DNA from: Siphonodentalium dalli
Taxonomy: Eukaryota; Mollusca; Scaphopoda; Gadilida; Siphonodentaliidae
Reading direction: 5' to 3'
DNA length: 64,000 bases
Assembly (NCBI GenBank): GCA_032622095.1
Contig: CP136069.1
Location: forward strand, 163,609,043 to 163,673,042
In this document: one piece after another, positions 1 to 11,640 of the stretch
Layout: the number at the start of each line of letters is the position of its first letter
How positions within the stretch are numbered: position 1 is the first letter of the stretch
Translations under genes and position numbers: made by a program
Notes under the pieces: generated by a model
The model's database searches: none
Told to the model about the DNA's origin: nothing
Seen by the model: only the letters and a program-made list of their open reading frames with translations

Positions 1-244
1 ATTGCTAGCATCTTCAACCTTGTTGGGCATGTTCATTATGCCACAATTGAAATCAAATGTTTTGCATAAACTCCCATGGTGCTCAATAAGCTGGAAAATA
101 TGCTAATGTCAGTTGACCTTATCCAATCCCAACAAATGAGATAACAGAAATGGTCAACTATTTATTTGTGCATCATTAAGACCAATTAAACCATTCAGAT
201 TCAACTGGGATGTAGAGATGCATTAAACAAGCAAGATTGGTGAG

Positions 245-483
245 TTAACCCTTTCGTTACAGGATATGCAATGCTAATTATATATTCGAGTCTCCCATAG
301 GGAGCCTCGCATATGTAAAAGAATGCACTGGCTTACGATGTCAAGGTAAATATTTTTAGGCCAATGTATTTCCTCATACGAGATTCTCCCTGTGAGACTC
401 ACACATATCATATATATATAAGAGAATGCATTGGCACAGGGTTTTCTCAAAATTTTGGGAAGCTCCAGTCATGGAAGAATTAA
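245..483. mobile_element. Palindromic MITE, family A, TTAA-bounded
   Basis: Holds two diverged hairpins built on CATTCTCTTATATATGCGAG and its complement, bounded by TTAACCC.. and ..GAATTAA. The inner text (CACAGGGTTTTCTC, AGCTCCAGTCATG) matches copies near 41 kb, 58 kb and 62.8 kb. TTAA at both ends suggests piggyBac-type mobilisation. Confidence 0.6.
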
Positions 484-1611
484 AAGAGTTTGAACCTGTC
501 TGTCTATCCAGTGCTGATCGGAACTGGTTGATTGGAGGTGGAACCTTCAGTCTCTGCAGCAGAACAGCCTTCTGTCTCTGTAAGCGAATATACTTTGGCC
601 ATTTCACAAATCTTGAGAGATCACGCTTCGGCTGGATAGCTTGACCTGTTAAGAGAATGCAGGGAAGTTTGTATAACAGGGTTTCCCCCAAATGTTTTAA
701 CAGAATACAAGGACTTTCCAGCACCTTTGACAAAAATTCCCAGGATATTCATTCACGGACCTTCTAGTTCTACATAACAATATAGGGGCAACATTATTTT
801 AAGTCGCATCACATGCACATTGAATTATATTTTCAATAGTTTATTATAGCTTTAAATACCTATTGTAACAGTTTATACTAGTAATGTTGCGGTTATTGGG
901 GTCATTTGTAGCCTAAAATCTGTTTCCAAATATATCACAGGACATTTGAAGACATTGAAGTTCAACACATCCACATAGTTATTAATATATACATATTTGA
1001 ATTTCTTTTGGGGTCATTCTCGATTTATTTTCACTTTATCTGGTTGAGATGAAGACTCAAAGTGTTGCCTGTTTTTGAAACGAAGTCAAACAGTGAAATT
1101 CCATTTTTTTTTATGAATAGATTTGCAATTTTTCTGATGCGTCCAATCAATCAAGAGCACTCACATGAGTGTTCTAGACTGTAAACATTAGGAATATTAA
1201 TAACCATGTTACAGGCCGATAACCGGAGATCAAATTCAAAGACGTTCCCAGTCGTTTTACAGATAGAGAAGGTTTCTACTATACCGTGGGATCCCCCCCC
1301 CCCCCCCCAACGGCCCCGTTCCCCTAGCCAAGTTTGAATTGCCCAGTTGATTTTAATTTTTAGGGTCCCACCCCCACAGCCCAGATTTCCCCTGCTACCA
1401 TACCCCAGGACACATATGTGTATAAAAGGATAGAGATGTGTAAAACTTCTCTCCATCTTGTTGGGATATCAATAAGGAATTGTAGGCCAACTTTAATTGA
1501 TATCTTTGCAAGAATAGACACTGAACTCATTATTACAGAAAGTACATACCGGAGACATCATTAGTATTAAAACAATACACCTCTTTGGAGTTTAGCTAGT
1601 TACGTTGAAGT
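484..1611. other. Gene-free stretch
   Basis: A family A fragment at about 640-720 (AAGAGAATGCAGGG), a 16-base poly-C run at 1293-1308, and otherwise unremarkable AT-rich DNA. The open frames here look like chance. Confidence 0.4.
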
Positions 1612-2482
1612 TAGGTCTGGGCGATATTTCAATATATTGACTATAGTCGGTTTGGAAAAGAAAAACCTTATTGAATCAGTGTAAAATAAAAATTCAATAT
1701 ATCACAACCGCAATTTTATCACCCCAAAAGACGGTTTCAAATTACAATTGAATACTGAGTTGAATACTTCAGCGTGGTGGAAGATGAATGCATAAAATTT
1801 CCCAAATCTAGCAAAGCTTTCCTGCAACAAGTTGCGCTTCCGAGCGGGTCTTCAACACTGCGGGACATTGTTTCTCAGAAACGAACATGTCTCAATCAGT
1901 CTAGAGTGGACATGTTAAGCGTTCCTAGCCAAGAATTTGGACAAATAAACTCATGAACTGCAATATTGTATTACTGTTCAATGATTAATTATGATTATCT
2001 TGTTCCAGTGTTCAAAAGTTAATTAAAAATGTTCCGCGATTCATTGTGTGTGATAAACTGCAGACGGCCCAGAATGAACCATCTTGGCCCAATTCGACTA
2101 GGTCCTCTCATCAACCTATGAGCACATGCTTAGCTATGACGTAACAGGAATGTGCATCGCGTGCTGAGATGTAAACCAATTGATTAATCAGGCTAACATC
2201 ACGTGAGCCTGTAATTCACTCAATGTTGCGTATTCCAGAAGGCAGGAACTTTATAGAATGGGCACATGCCATTCTGAGAATAGTTTACTCATTTACTCCC
2301 TGGCGATAGTGTACAATTTTACATCCCTTACAACGAAAACCCCGGAGTGTTATATCTCTCGTTTAACATTTGATTTTACATGGTAATTTTCAATAGTAAA
2401 ATAATATTCAATAAAACCGAAGATCGCGGTGTTATTTTGGAAAAATCGTGGTTTTAAAAAAGGTTAATACCGTCCAACCCTA
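1612..2482. mobile_element. hAT-like MITE, 871 bp
   Basis: Ends TAGGTCTGGGCG.. and ..CGTCCAACCCTA are imperfect inverted repeats. The flanks GTTGAAGT (1604-1611) and GTTGCAGT (2483-2490) form an 8-bp target duplication with one mismatch, as expected for an aged hAT insertion. No transposase ORF. Confidence 0.6.
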
Positions 2483-2490
2483 GTTGCAGT

Positions 2491-3035
2491 CAGGTTATGA
2501 AAAATCTTCGGAAGTTTAATTGTACTTGCCGATTGTTTTATGCTGCAAAATACATTTCACCTGATATTTTTGCACAAGTTCTACTATAATTTAGGTTTAA
2601 ATTAAGGTCTCGGGTGGGCTACTGGTGTGTTAAAATTAAGGCATTATTCACTGTCATTACGACTGTATAATCTGAAATATCTGGTTGTTGCGCATTTGTA
2701 AATATGTTCTTATTGTTTGAATGGGTACGTAGAGCATCTGCACATGTTTAATCGACTCCATTGTATTTTGTTTATGATCACAATAAATTTCTTTTGAAGT
2801 TGGGAGGGTTTGATGGCTTTACAACTTTGGTAGAAAATACTAAACGATCTGCCAATTACGACATCTTACACTTCTAGATTATAGAGTGCTTGGCGAAAGT
2901 ACATGTAGATTAACAGGTGTTACTGCACTGAAATTATTTACTGTATTTTCCCCTTAGCAGAAACACTGAGATGGAGCTCACATTTCTGAACATTCAAGGC
3001 CTTTAAATTTTTTTTTTTTGGTAATCTAAAGGACT
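2491..3035. other. Gene-free stretch
   Basis: AT-rich DNA without recognisable gene or repeat boundaries. It separates two hAT-like insertions. Confidence 0.35.
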
Positions 3036-3043
3036 TTCCCGGT

Positions 3044-5108
3044 TAGTGTTCAAACGATTAGTCGACATCGTCGACGTTGGTTTGTCGGAAAATTGACTAA
3101 CTTCCACAGTCGACTAGTCGGAATACAGCATATAATCTCATTAGCTGGCCTTGACAATGCATGGTTTCACTAAATATGGGTCAGAAAAGCAGCAAAGATA
3201 GCTAGTCTATGTTCAAGAAGCTTTCCAAAGTACGAACATATGTAATAATGTCGAGTTTGACATAGAACTACGCCGAAATTCGCCAATGCAATAATTCAAG
3301 TTAACCACTACTTATTTTCAATACAAGAGCAGTAACTCTATATTTGATATCTAAAAAGCATGTGGTGCATAAACAGTAAGTATTAGGTCGCGGCGTACTT
3401 TACCGACGTCTCACGCATGCTCCAGGTTAATGCCACGTGGTAGTGCGCATTTCTAACCAACACAGGTAAAGAGGGAGGGGCTTCCACAAAATTGTTTGTC
3501 GATACTAACAGAGTTTAACTCTCCGCTTGCTACGTACGCCTTACGGAAGTTATGGCAACTTACAAAGTAGGCCTATGTACGCATCATCGACTCATAGTAT
3601 ATATAATCATTATAATGTGTGTCGCACAATGCGTGCGTTTTAGAGATGGGCGGTTGTGAAAATTTGCCTCGGTTTCGGTTGTGGAAAAAGAGTTGTCTCG
3701 GTTTCGGTTTTTATTAATAAAAATGACTAATGTGAACAAAATATAATTATGCTTCATCATATTACAAAGAAAACACACCAATTTTATTAACATAACTTGT
3801 GAGGTACATGTACATGTCCTTTTATAATTGTAAATTATGTATCATATTGTTACTATTACATGTATATTGTTAATGTCCATGTCGAGTGGCAGTGCTATAG
3901 AATGTAAGTGAGTCTGTGTATTGTGTATGACTGCAATTCAGCATCATAAGTGTGAAATAATATAATGATCATTTATATTGGCATAAAACTAATGTGTGTG
4001 ACTAGATATGTGTATAGTTATGATTTGAAAAATAAAATTTGAAATAAACAAAATGAAAATAAAACATGACTAGAATCTCTCAATCACATTATCTGGCTAT
4101 ATGCCTATTACCATATTTAGGGAACATAATACTGTACACACTATACATGCATCCAATACAAGTCACCTGAATGAGTGCTATTTCTCAACAGTTTACCGAC
4201 AAACGGTATAATTCATTCCGGCATCACATTTTTAATCAACGGCGCGCACAAATATATTTGACGATTTAACATCCAAACAGTGATAAAAACTAATAGGGAC
4301 TGCGGGTAACAATCATTGGTACCTTTTGTTATCGTATCCTCGATATCAAATTCACCTTTCAGAGTATTTGTACGGCCTTAATGATTAAAATAACACGAGA
4401 AATAAACTGACTTGTGTTGTGTTTACTACAGCGAAAATAGGTGTACACGGAAGCAACGTAATTAATTCGTCGCGCGATTTCACCATGCGAACCCCTTTCT
4501 GCATATATTACAGGCGGCACACTTAGATTTCTTATCTTTCTTTGAAAAATATTTCCACACAGGACTCGTTTGTTCGTCGTGCTCTGCCATGATTACAGGA
4601 AGTTGTGACAACCGAAACTACGGGTTTTCCCAACTTACCACGGTCGTCATTTCCGGTTTTTCCCCGACAACCGAAACCGAACTGATTCCACGGTTAACTG
4701 CCCATCTCTAGTGCGTTTTCTTTTGTTTTTTTATTATTTTGAGCCGACTCTGAGACTGAGTATCGTTTATTTTCTATACCCTGGCAGGGAAGTATTTATT
4801 TGATTTCATGATTAAACAGAAAATCCCTCAATTATTTATTCTCATTATCATCGTAGATTCGTAGGGAACTTATTTGCGATCGATGGGTTTCTAGAGCACC
4901 GGTTCATTTGCAACAAAACCACGCGACGTGTCACGTGATTCAATTCTCCGATCACAGTAGAGTGTAAATATTGTGATGATGGCACGGAATTTGTATTTTT
5001 CTTTCGTTAGTACAAGGTTGGTGATGTATTTGACCGACAAGTCTACGTCGACTCGACTTTTGGGGTTCGACTAGTCGACTCCAGAATCCCCGAGTCGTTT
5101 CAACACTA
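3044..5108. mobile_element. hAT-like element, 2.07 kb
   Basis: Ends TAGTGTTCAAACGATTAG.. and ..CGTTTCAACACTA are inverted repeats with GTCGACTAGTCG motifs inside. It is flanked by the perfect 8-bp duplication TTCCCGGT (3036-3043 and 5109-5116). It contains a later hAT-like insertion at 3641-4710. No long ORF. Confidence 0.82.
3641..4710. mobile_element. hAT-like MITE, nested, 1.07 kb
   Basis: Ends TAGAGATGGGCGGTTG.. and ..CCCATCTCTA are inverted repeats with repeated CGGTTTCGGTTGT subterminal motifs. A perfect 8-bp duplication GTGCGTTT lies at 3633-3640 and 4711-4718. It sits wholly inside the element 3044-5108. Confidence 0.85.
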
Positions 5109-5500
5109 TTCCCGGTATTCCAGGACCAGCAGCAACCCTGGGCGTACCGTAATCTAAAGAAATTATCATTACCAATTCCATAATTTCTTGGTCGCTTCTC
5201 AAACAAGGGATTGGTGACCTTTTTCTGTTCAACTTTCTTGGCCACCAATGGGGCCGCTGCTATTTTCTTCTTCCCCTTCTTGTTTTTGACCACCTGAAAT
5301 TCAATATTCAAACTAGTAATAGTATTCATTACATAAAGATAAGCTGATCACATCTACAAGATACTCTGATTGTGAAATAAAATATAAATACATGCGTCAA
5401 ATCTAGTGATGTACCGATTATCGGTATCGGCTATCGGATCGGGCCGATATATGTGGTATCGGCAAAATTTAGTCTCCCGACCGATATCGTCAACCGATAC

Positions 5501-6401
5501 TAGGGTTGAAACGATTAATCGACTAGTCGTAGACGACGCTGAAACGTCAGAACGTCGACTCTGAATTTTGCCGTTGACTAGTCGGAACATAGTGTATTAG
5601 TTCCATGTATAACGTTTTCAAGATCGATTCCGACATAAACGGTGTTAACTGCGCGTAAGTTAATTACGGTAAGTATAATGTTTGGTGGCACCCGGAATTG
5701 ACAGTGTTACTAGTATAGACACACACGGTGACCCGACTATTAATTGAAAGAATGAAATTGACAACACAATGTCTCACTCGTCGTTTGAAGTCAAAGACAT
5801 CACTGCGACATGATGGCAATGATTGACGCGGCTTTATCGTTTGTCGGAGACCGCTTTGATCTAGACACTGTGTATATTTCAATTGATCAATTGAAGGTCG
5901 CTTAATGTGACATCATTGTTGCTACCGTATATAAATGATACTGACATTAAGAACCTGGCTATCGTATTCTACAACATAGCCTATTCTATAGGGCGTATTT
6001 AGTCGGAACATTAACATTTTATAGTGACACCGCTCGGCACCGGTTTATTGGTGATCACGTGACTAAACGAAATCTCGAACGCTGATATTAAATTTAAAAC
6101 CTGTATAAATGATCGAGTTTCTAATCATTATCCACCACATGTCTAATTATATAATTACATTCAGTGTGTTGGATAAATATAAAGATGTTTACAGTATTAT
6201 TTCCCAAATAAATTGGTGTCTATGCAGGGAAATGCGCTACGCAATAGACCGTCATTGCATCAGTCATCAGTGTACGCCATGTACGATGAATTTTCCGTAC
6301 CATGTTTGAAAGTTTTGATATCGGGTACCGACTAGTCGACGCAACGCGACTTTTGGGTCTCGACTAGTCGAATCTGAAATTCACTAATCGTTTCAACACT
6401 A
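5501..6401. mobile_element. hAT-like MITE, nested, 901 bp
   Basis: Ends TAGGGTTGAAACGATTAATC.. and ..CGTTTCAACACTA, the same family as the element at 3044-5108. A perfect 8-bp duplication ACCGATAC lies at 5493-5500 and 6402-6409. It is inserted in the element 5404-7628. Confidence 0.85.
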
Positions 6402-6954
6402 ACCGATACATGTCGCGTCCTTTGTGAACGCTGTTACACCAATTCAGACTTTAATATTAAATAAATGACGGGAATTTCCAGAAAAAATAGCGACTATTTT
6501 ACCCATGGGTCAGCCCTCCATCACATACGGTGATATACCATGATGACAACATCGACAGGAGACTGCTGGTACACTCGAGACCCAAATAAACATTTCAAAA
6601 GGTACCGTAGTTCCGTACGCTTAATATTTAAAGTTAAAACATAAACTGTATATAATTAAAATTACTTGCGAGTGCCGAGTAGCACATGTTGAAAGTGAGA
6701 GAATGGAATCTTCCTATGACTGAATCAGACTAACGTACCGGTATCATTTAGTGATGTATTCATGGGGGTGCAGGGGGGTGTGTAATTAATTACATGCCAC
6801 GTGTGACAGTAAGTTGTCACATTGTTATTATCTTCCCCAAGGCAGGTACCGGGCGGCAAGATCAAACGATTATTTGCATGCATTTGATGTCTTTGAGTAG
6901 GAATCACTAATATGCCACGTGTTGACAGATGGCACAGTAAACTAAAAATCACAG

Positions 6955-6970
6955 TGTTTATAAATAGACG
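6955..6970 (+). promoter_or_regulatory. TATA-like box upstream of the small ORF
   Basis: GTTTATAAATAGACGAG, about 190 bases before the ATG at 7149 and kept at about 8577-8590 in the second copy. A promoter role is inferred from the motif only. Confidence 0.25.
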
Positions 6971-7148
6971 AGTCACACTTGACCAGTTTGCATTAAAGTC
7001 GCCGCAGTTGTGACTCGCTATTCCTCAATATATAGAAACATTTAAGTGCGTGTGTTTAAAGTGCTTTTGATTCAAATTGATCGACGTTCTGGTATAGTTC
7101 TCGTCAACGGTAAAGTATTTTATTTTATTTGGTATACGATGACTGAAG

Positions 7149-7319
7149 ATGGAGGAGGTGACTAACTTGTTTGATGGAACCATCCGAACCAATCAGAGTG
7201 CTCTATGGGCAGGATTTGTATCTGCTGTCATGGGCAGAGAAAATGTCAACAATTGCAACAGTGTAGGTGTTATTAAACGCAAGTTCAACTTCAGAAAAAG
7301 ATTGAGTTTGGCAAATTGA
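7149..7319 (+). CDS. Small ORF inside hAT-like element, copy 1
   Basis: 56 codons from an ATG (MEEVTNLFDGTIRTNQSALW...). A short out-of-frame upstream ORF overlaps its start. A TATA-like TATAAATAG lies at about 6959-6967. The same ORF start recurs at 8743, with synonymous and conservative changes over the first 35 residues. I recognise no domain. It may be the first exon of a lost transposase or a captured host exon. Expression is unproven. Confidence 0.3.
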   Translation: MEEVTNLFDGTIRTNQSALWAGFVSAVMGRENVNNCNSVGVIKRKFNFRKRLSLAN

Positions 7320-7710
7320 CTCATATGGATTATGGACTTATTCCGTATAAAGGCACAGTAACGGAATCAAACAAATATTGAGGAAATCTTTTGAATGCAA
7401 CGAAATATTAAATCGTTTCGCCAGGGTTTTTGGGGAACGTAAACTAAACTTTTTGCGACCAGGTTATCAGTTCTTTACCGACAATACTTTGCAATTTAAA
7501 AGACAAATTGATATGGAGTTTTGTTCATGTACAAGACTTATCGGTATCTGTATCGGATCGGCCGATAATTCTACTGAAAATATCTGCTATCGGCTTTTAC
7601 CGATAACCCCCGTATCGTTACATCACTAGTCAAATCTAGTACTCTTCGGTAGGCCTATACAGTTTTAAACCAAATCAAGTTCAACTACTACTAACTAGTA
7701 TCGACCACTC

Positions 7711-8125
7711 TTAATTCAGATTGTTAGGCTTCGGCAATCCCCACGGCAACCCTTCGCCGAGTCCCAGTTTACTTCAGCAAATTTCTTCGGCATTGCTGTA
7801 ACAAATTACGAGGGCCGAGTATCAGTATTTTAAGTTTATTTATTGACAAACTCTCTACTCTTTGAGTGTCTAATAAACGTACAGGGTGGAATAATAGTAC
7901 AGGTTGGAAAATGTCGCGTAACTGAGTAATAGTAGTACAGGGCGGAATAAACGTACAGACTGGAAATATTAGTACCATACATCCCAACAAAACGCACCAT
8001 CCAGCCCTTTTAATTCAGATTGTTTGGCTTCGGCAATCTGCTACGGCAACCCTTTACCGTGGCCCAGTTTGCTTCAGCAAATGGCTTCGGCATTGCCGAT
8101 TGCCGTAGCCAATTATGAGGGCTGC
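7711..8125. repeat. Direct repeat pair of about 105 bp
   Basis: A GC-richer segment (TTAATTCAGATTGTTAGGCT..) at 7711-7815 recurs at 8010-8125. The DNA between has repeated GTACAGG motifs. Confidence 0.55.
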
Positions 8126-8386
8126 ACCATCTGACTGGTTTACTGATGCCATGTGACAGAAATAGTTTCGATGGATAGCCAGGTTTGTTAATCTACAGTG
8201 TGCTGATCACTGTCAACAATCAAGAGTTCATTTATCTATAAATAACACAATTTAAGATTGGTGAATTATTTCTGTTGGTTAATTTAATAAACGTACAGGA
8301 CCAAATAACGATCGTACAGGTGGGAATTTTACCTCGATTTTAATAATCGTACATGTATGTTTATTAGGCACTCAAGAGTACCCTAT
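7855..8386. repeat. Inverted-repeat element with GTACAGG motifs
   Basis: Starts ACTCTTTGAGTGTCTAATAA and ends with the near complement TTATTAGGCACTCAAGAGT. Subterminal copies of CGTACAGG occur on both sides. No target duplication could be fixed. Confidence 0.45.
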
Positions 8387-8497
8387 GGGGGGACCAACTC
8401 AACAACATTCAAGAGAATCTTCAGTTATATTATAACTTAAACAGACTGCCACTCACTGTCCCGAGTCGCAGGTAAGTAAATGTACTGTATTGGACTT

Positions 8498-8959
8498 AAT
8501 GATGTACCGATGTCATCGGGTTGGAATCACTAATAGGCCACGTGTTGACAGATGACACAGTAAACTAAAAATCAGTGTTTATAAATAGACGAGTCACACT
8601 TGACCAGTTTGCATTAAAGTCGCCGCAGTCGTGACCCACTATTCCTCAATATATAGAAACACGTGTTAACAACATTTAAGAGCGTGTGTTTAAAGATCTT
8701 TTGATTCAAATTGATTGACGTTCTGGTATACAATGACTGGAGATGGAGGAGGTGACTAACTTGTTTGATGGAACCATCCGAACCAATCAGAGTGCTCTGT
8801 GGGCGGGATTTGTATCTGCTGTCTTGGGCAAAGAAAATGTCAACAATTTATGCGGTACATTGCAGGTGTTATTAAATGCAAGTTCAACTTCTGAAAAAGA
8901 TTGAGTTTGGCAAATTGAAATTGAGTCATTGACTCAAATGGATTATATATGGACCACAG
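8498..8959. repeat. Partial second copy of the 5404-7628 hAT family
   Basis: Begins with the TIR-like AATGATGTACCGATGTCATC and then repeats the 6880-7345 segment, including the TATA-like site and small ORF. It is cut at its right by the long inverted-repeat element starting at 8960. Confidence 0.6.
8743..8904 (+). CDS. Small ORF inside hAT-like repeat, copy 2
   Basis: 53 codons. The first 35 residues match the copy at 7149 except for M/L and R/K exchanges; then the reading differs because of a length change near 8850. The upstream 230 bases, including the TATA-like site, are also duplicated (6880-7150 against 8515-8742). Confidence 0.28.
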   Translation: MEEVTNLFDGTIRTNQSALWAGFVSAVLGKENVNNLCGTLQVLLNASSTSEKD

Positions 8960-9803
8960 TTGTTGGAAATTTGTGTCAAAAACCGCGAAAACAGATATAT
9001 CCCCACCCCTACTTACTATATAATTGACAAGTAGGGAAAGCTGGTTGATAAAATGAGCCCTCTCATTTCCCCTCATAACCATGTCACCGCTCGTTTCGTG
9101 TTCAATTGCAACAATAAAAACATTAATTTCAGAAAAGTATCACTTCCTAGTAATAAAACATATATTCCTTTTCATGTCTGCCGTAAGTGCAGTAGAAAAT
9201 TATCACTTTATAATTACTTTTATCGTATCAAACTTCCCAAAACAACCGTGGTTTGCCGATTCCACGAGTCGCCATCCGAATGTCAAGGACAGGTTCGGGG
9301 AAATCTAAAGTGCGGATGGACTAACGAATCGAAACTTATCGTGCGGTCCACAAACTGCGTGCGAAATTCAAAATTTAAATTTGAAATGTTAGTACGGACG
9401 CGTGCGAAATTCAAACACGTATCTCGTTAACTGGATAAATGAATATTATTGCGAGGAAACTAACCCTAATCCAGTTACATGATCCAATTTCACTGTCTGT
9501 GCAGGCCTACTCGATCTCATCAACGTGTCGTTAATATAAAGCTCAATTCGTTAACCCACGTGTATAATTAGACTATGATTTATAGTTTACATGTAATACA
9601 AAACATGCAGTCAATTTGAATATAATATATTCTTTCTAAAATGACATGCATATACAAATAAGGTGATTGAGAGTCAGAATTTTGTTCAAGAACTTTTTTA
9701 ATCGCCCTCAGCTATAGCTCCACTTCAAGTCTCAGTCTTGAATCGCAATCGAATCACAACTTTCAGAGTAACATGGACTAGTCGTAAACTATTGTACGAG
9801 TAA

Positions 9804-10095
9804 TTAAAGGGATACTGTACACTAAATCCGGCCATTTATGGGACCATCTCCTTTTATACTAGAAAGAAATTGATTGCACCAAATGAATGAAGTTGGGCCA
9901 TGGATTAGTGAAAAATAGTCTGTGCCATAAATTTGTGATAATTACCATACTGTTTGCATCGTTCGTATAGCACATGAGTGCATTTTGCACTCATCTATGG
10001 GTCAAATGGAGTAATTTGTTGCATATATAAATTTTTTTAGAATAACGGCAGATGGTCCCGTAAATGGTCAGAATTATGGTACATTCCTCCTTTAA
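9804..10095. mobile_element. TTAA-flanked MITE, about 290 bp
   Basis: TTAA at 9804-9807 and 10092-10095. Near-48-bp inverted ends beginning AAAGGGATACTGTAC and AAAGGAGGAATGTAC share CCATTTAYGGGACCATCT. This pattern fits piggyBac-type MITEs. Confidence 0.7.
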
Positions 10096-10342
10096 TCGAC
10101 ATCGTGATATATGAAGTCACGGTGGCGTTCATACCAGAACCGAAAGGCAATCCTTGCAGTTATTAATATAGGTGAATAACGACCAGCCATGACCCACATA
10201 TAACATATGTCCATGCACATGTTTATATGTTTGTATATGCGGCTATAACCGTATATTCTTCAGTGTCATTAACTCTGCCCACTGCTGCGACATTAATCGG
10301 TTGAAAGTTTTTAACAATCGCGCCTTGTCATCCTGATTAATC

Positions 10343-11017
10343 TTAACAACCAAAGTCTCGAAAGGGGATCACTGGGATGTATGCCATCCAGAAGAAGCGC
10401 CGTCTGGTATCGGTATCTTGTTCTGGTGTGGCTTGTGTGAAACCAGCATATCCTGTGTTATTTTGGGCATTTTGTAGTCTGATGGGTTTAGTGCATTCAA
10501 TCGCACATTGTACTAGTAGTTCATCATCCTCTTCAGAACACGATCTTGTTGTCGGTAAATGCGGGGACGAAACCATCCCTTGGTGGTGTTCCATTTATGA
10601 ATACTCATTACCGGGCACTCCAGGAACGAGACTGTCGCACCTGGTTTGCTCTCCAATATATTCATTCGAAGCTCACACAGGTTGCCGATTACCTTTTGAA
10701 TGTGCATCCACGCACCAGTTCTCAAATAAATAACTTTCCTTAACCTTTGTAAAATCACACGTCCCCAGCCAAATCACAACCACGGGGTTATCCGAAGTAA
10801 CAATCTTATCATTCAAAGGCTTGCTCAGACATCTGGTTGTTGACATTCCACTAACAAACAGAAACTCGATCTTTCGTTTGTCGTAGATTTCCTTCGTTTG
10901 TTCTAGATATCTGCCTTTACTGTCCGAAATTATAAACACGGGTCTGCCATCGCAAGTCGCACTCTCCGCATCTTCTTTACGTTCTAATTTGGTAATTTCC
11001 TTTTTTAATTTCTCCAT
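10343..11017 (-). pseudogene. SGNH/GDSL-hydrolase-like ORF, frameshifted
   Basis: The frame from ATG 11017 reads MEKLKKEITKLERKE (short coiled coil), then PVFIISDSKGRYL, the block-I motif of the SGNH fold with SDSKG, then VVVIWLGTCDFT, a second strand typical of that fold. The sense frame shifts near 10715 (continuing about TGAWMHIQKVIGNLCELRM) and again near 10590 (about QNAQNNTGYAGF) before ending at 10343. Two shifts mean it no longer encodes one protein. It lies inside a 3.3-kb element with long inverted ends, so it is probably a decayed transposon-borne gene. SGNH-like ORFs occur in animal retroelements, but no reverse transcriptase is visible here. The family call rests on two motifs only. 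Confidence 0.5.
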
Positions 11018-11339
11018 GATTGAATCCCAACAAACAATTAGTATAGAACAACAATTCCTTTAAAATCTGATTACCTACAGACCTGTTAAAATATTAACCG
11101 GCACTAAACGAAACGATCGAGATACCGAAAGAAAATAGACCACACACACAGAAGCACGCACGCACAAAAAAAAACTATAAAAAAAATTTAAGCCGCTGAG
11201 AAATGTTCCAAAATACTTTAAATAGGAATAGTAAAATTCCGCCCCTGTCCATGCATATGATATTTGTCATGAGCGGGCACGTATATATACATATGTACAC
11301 ATAATAAATATGCTTACATATTTTATCACATACCCTGCT

Positions 11340-11640
11340 GGACAAAACAAGTGTCCACTTAACCGCGGTTAGCGTTGCCACCGCGGCCGAAATGCAACTA
11401 CACTGCGGCTCCACCGGCTAACAACAGTTGGGTTGCGGTGTACTTGCCATTCGGCCATGGTGTAGTTGCCGCGGTGTACGTTCATTAAACTGAAAAAAGA
11501 TGATACAAACCCGAAATCTAACCACGATGTACATGCCATTCGGCCGCGTTGTAGTTTTCCTTTCGGCCATGGTGTACTTGCCGCTCGGCTGCAGTGCTCA
11601 ACGGGGGTACCTCCCTCCCCCGATGTCTGCTGCGGTATGA
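11340..11640. repeat. GC-rich degenerate repeat cluster
   Basis: Repeated variants of GGTGTACTTGCCATTCGGCC in both orientations, with CCGCGG motifs, standing out from AT-rich neighbours. Function unknown. Confidence 0.4.

Larger units (their letters stand above)
5404..7628. mobile_element. hAT-like element, 2.2 kb, carrying a small ORF
   Basis: Ends TAGTGATGTACCGATTATCG.. and ..CGTTACATCACTA, with many TATCGG subterminal motifs. A perfect 8-bp duplication GTCAAATC lies at 5396-5403 and 7629-7636. It contains a nested MITE (5501-6401) and the small ORF at 7149. Segments of it recur at 8500-8960 and 22020-22190, so the family had several members. Confidence 0.85.

Noticed and set aside
9053-9430. 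125-codon plus-strand ORF
   Set aside because: It lies in the inverted arm of the long-TIR element, and the frame is not kept in the other arm.
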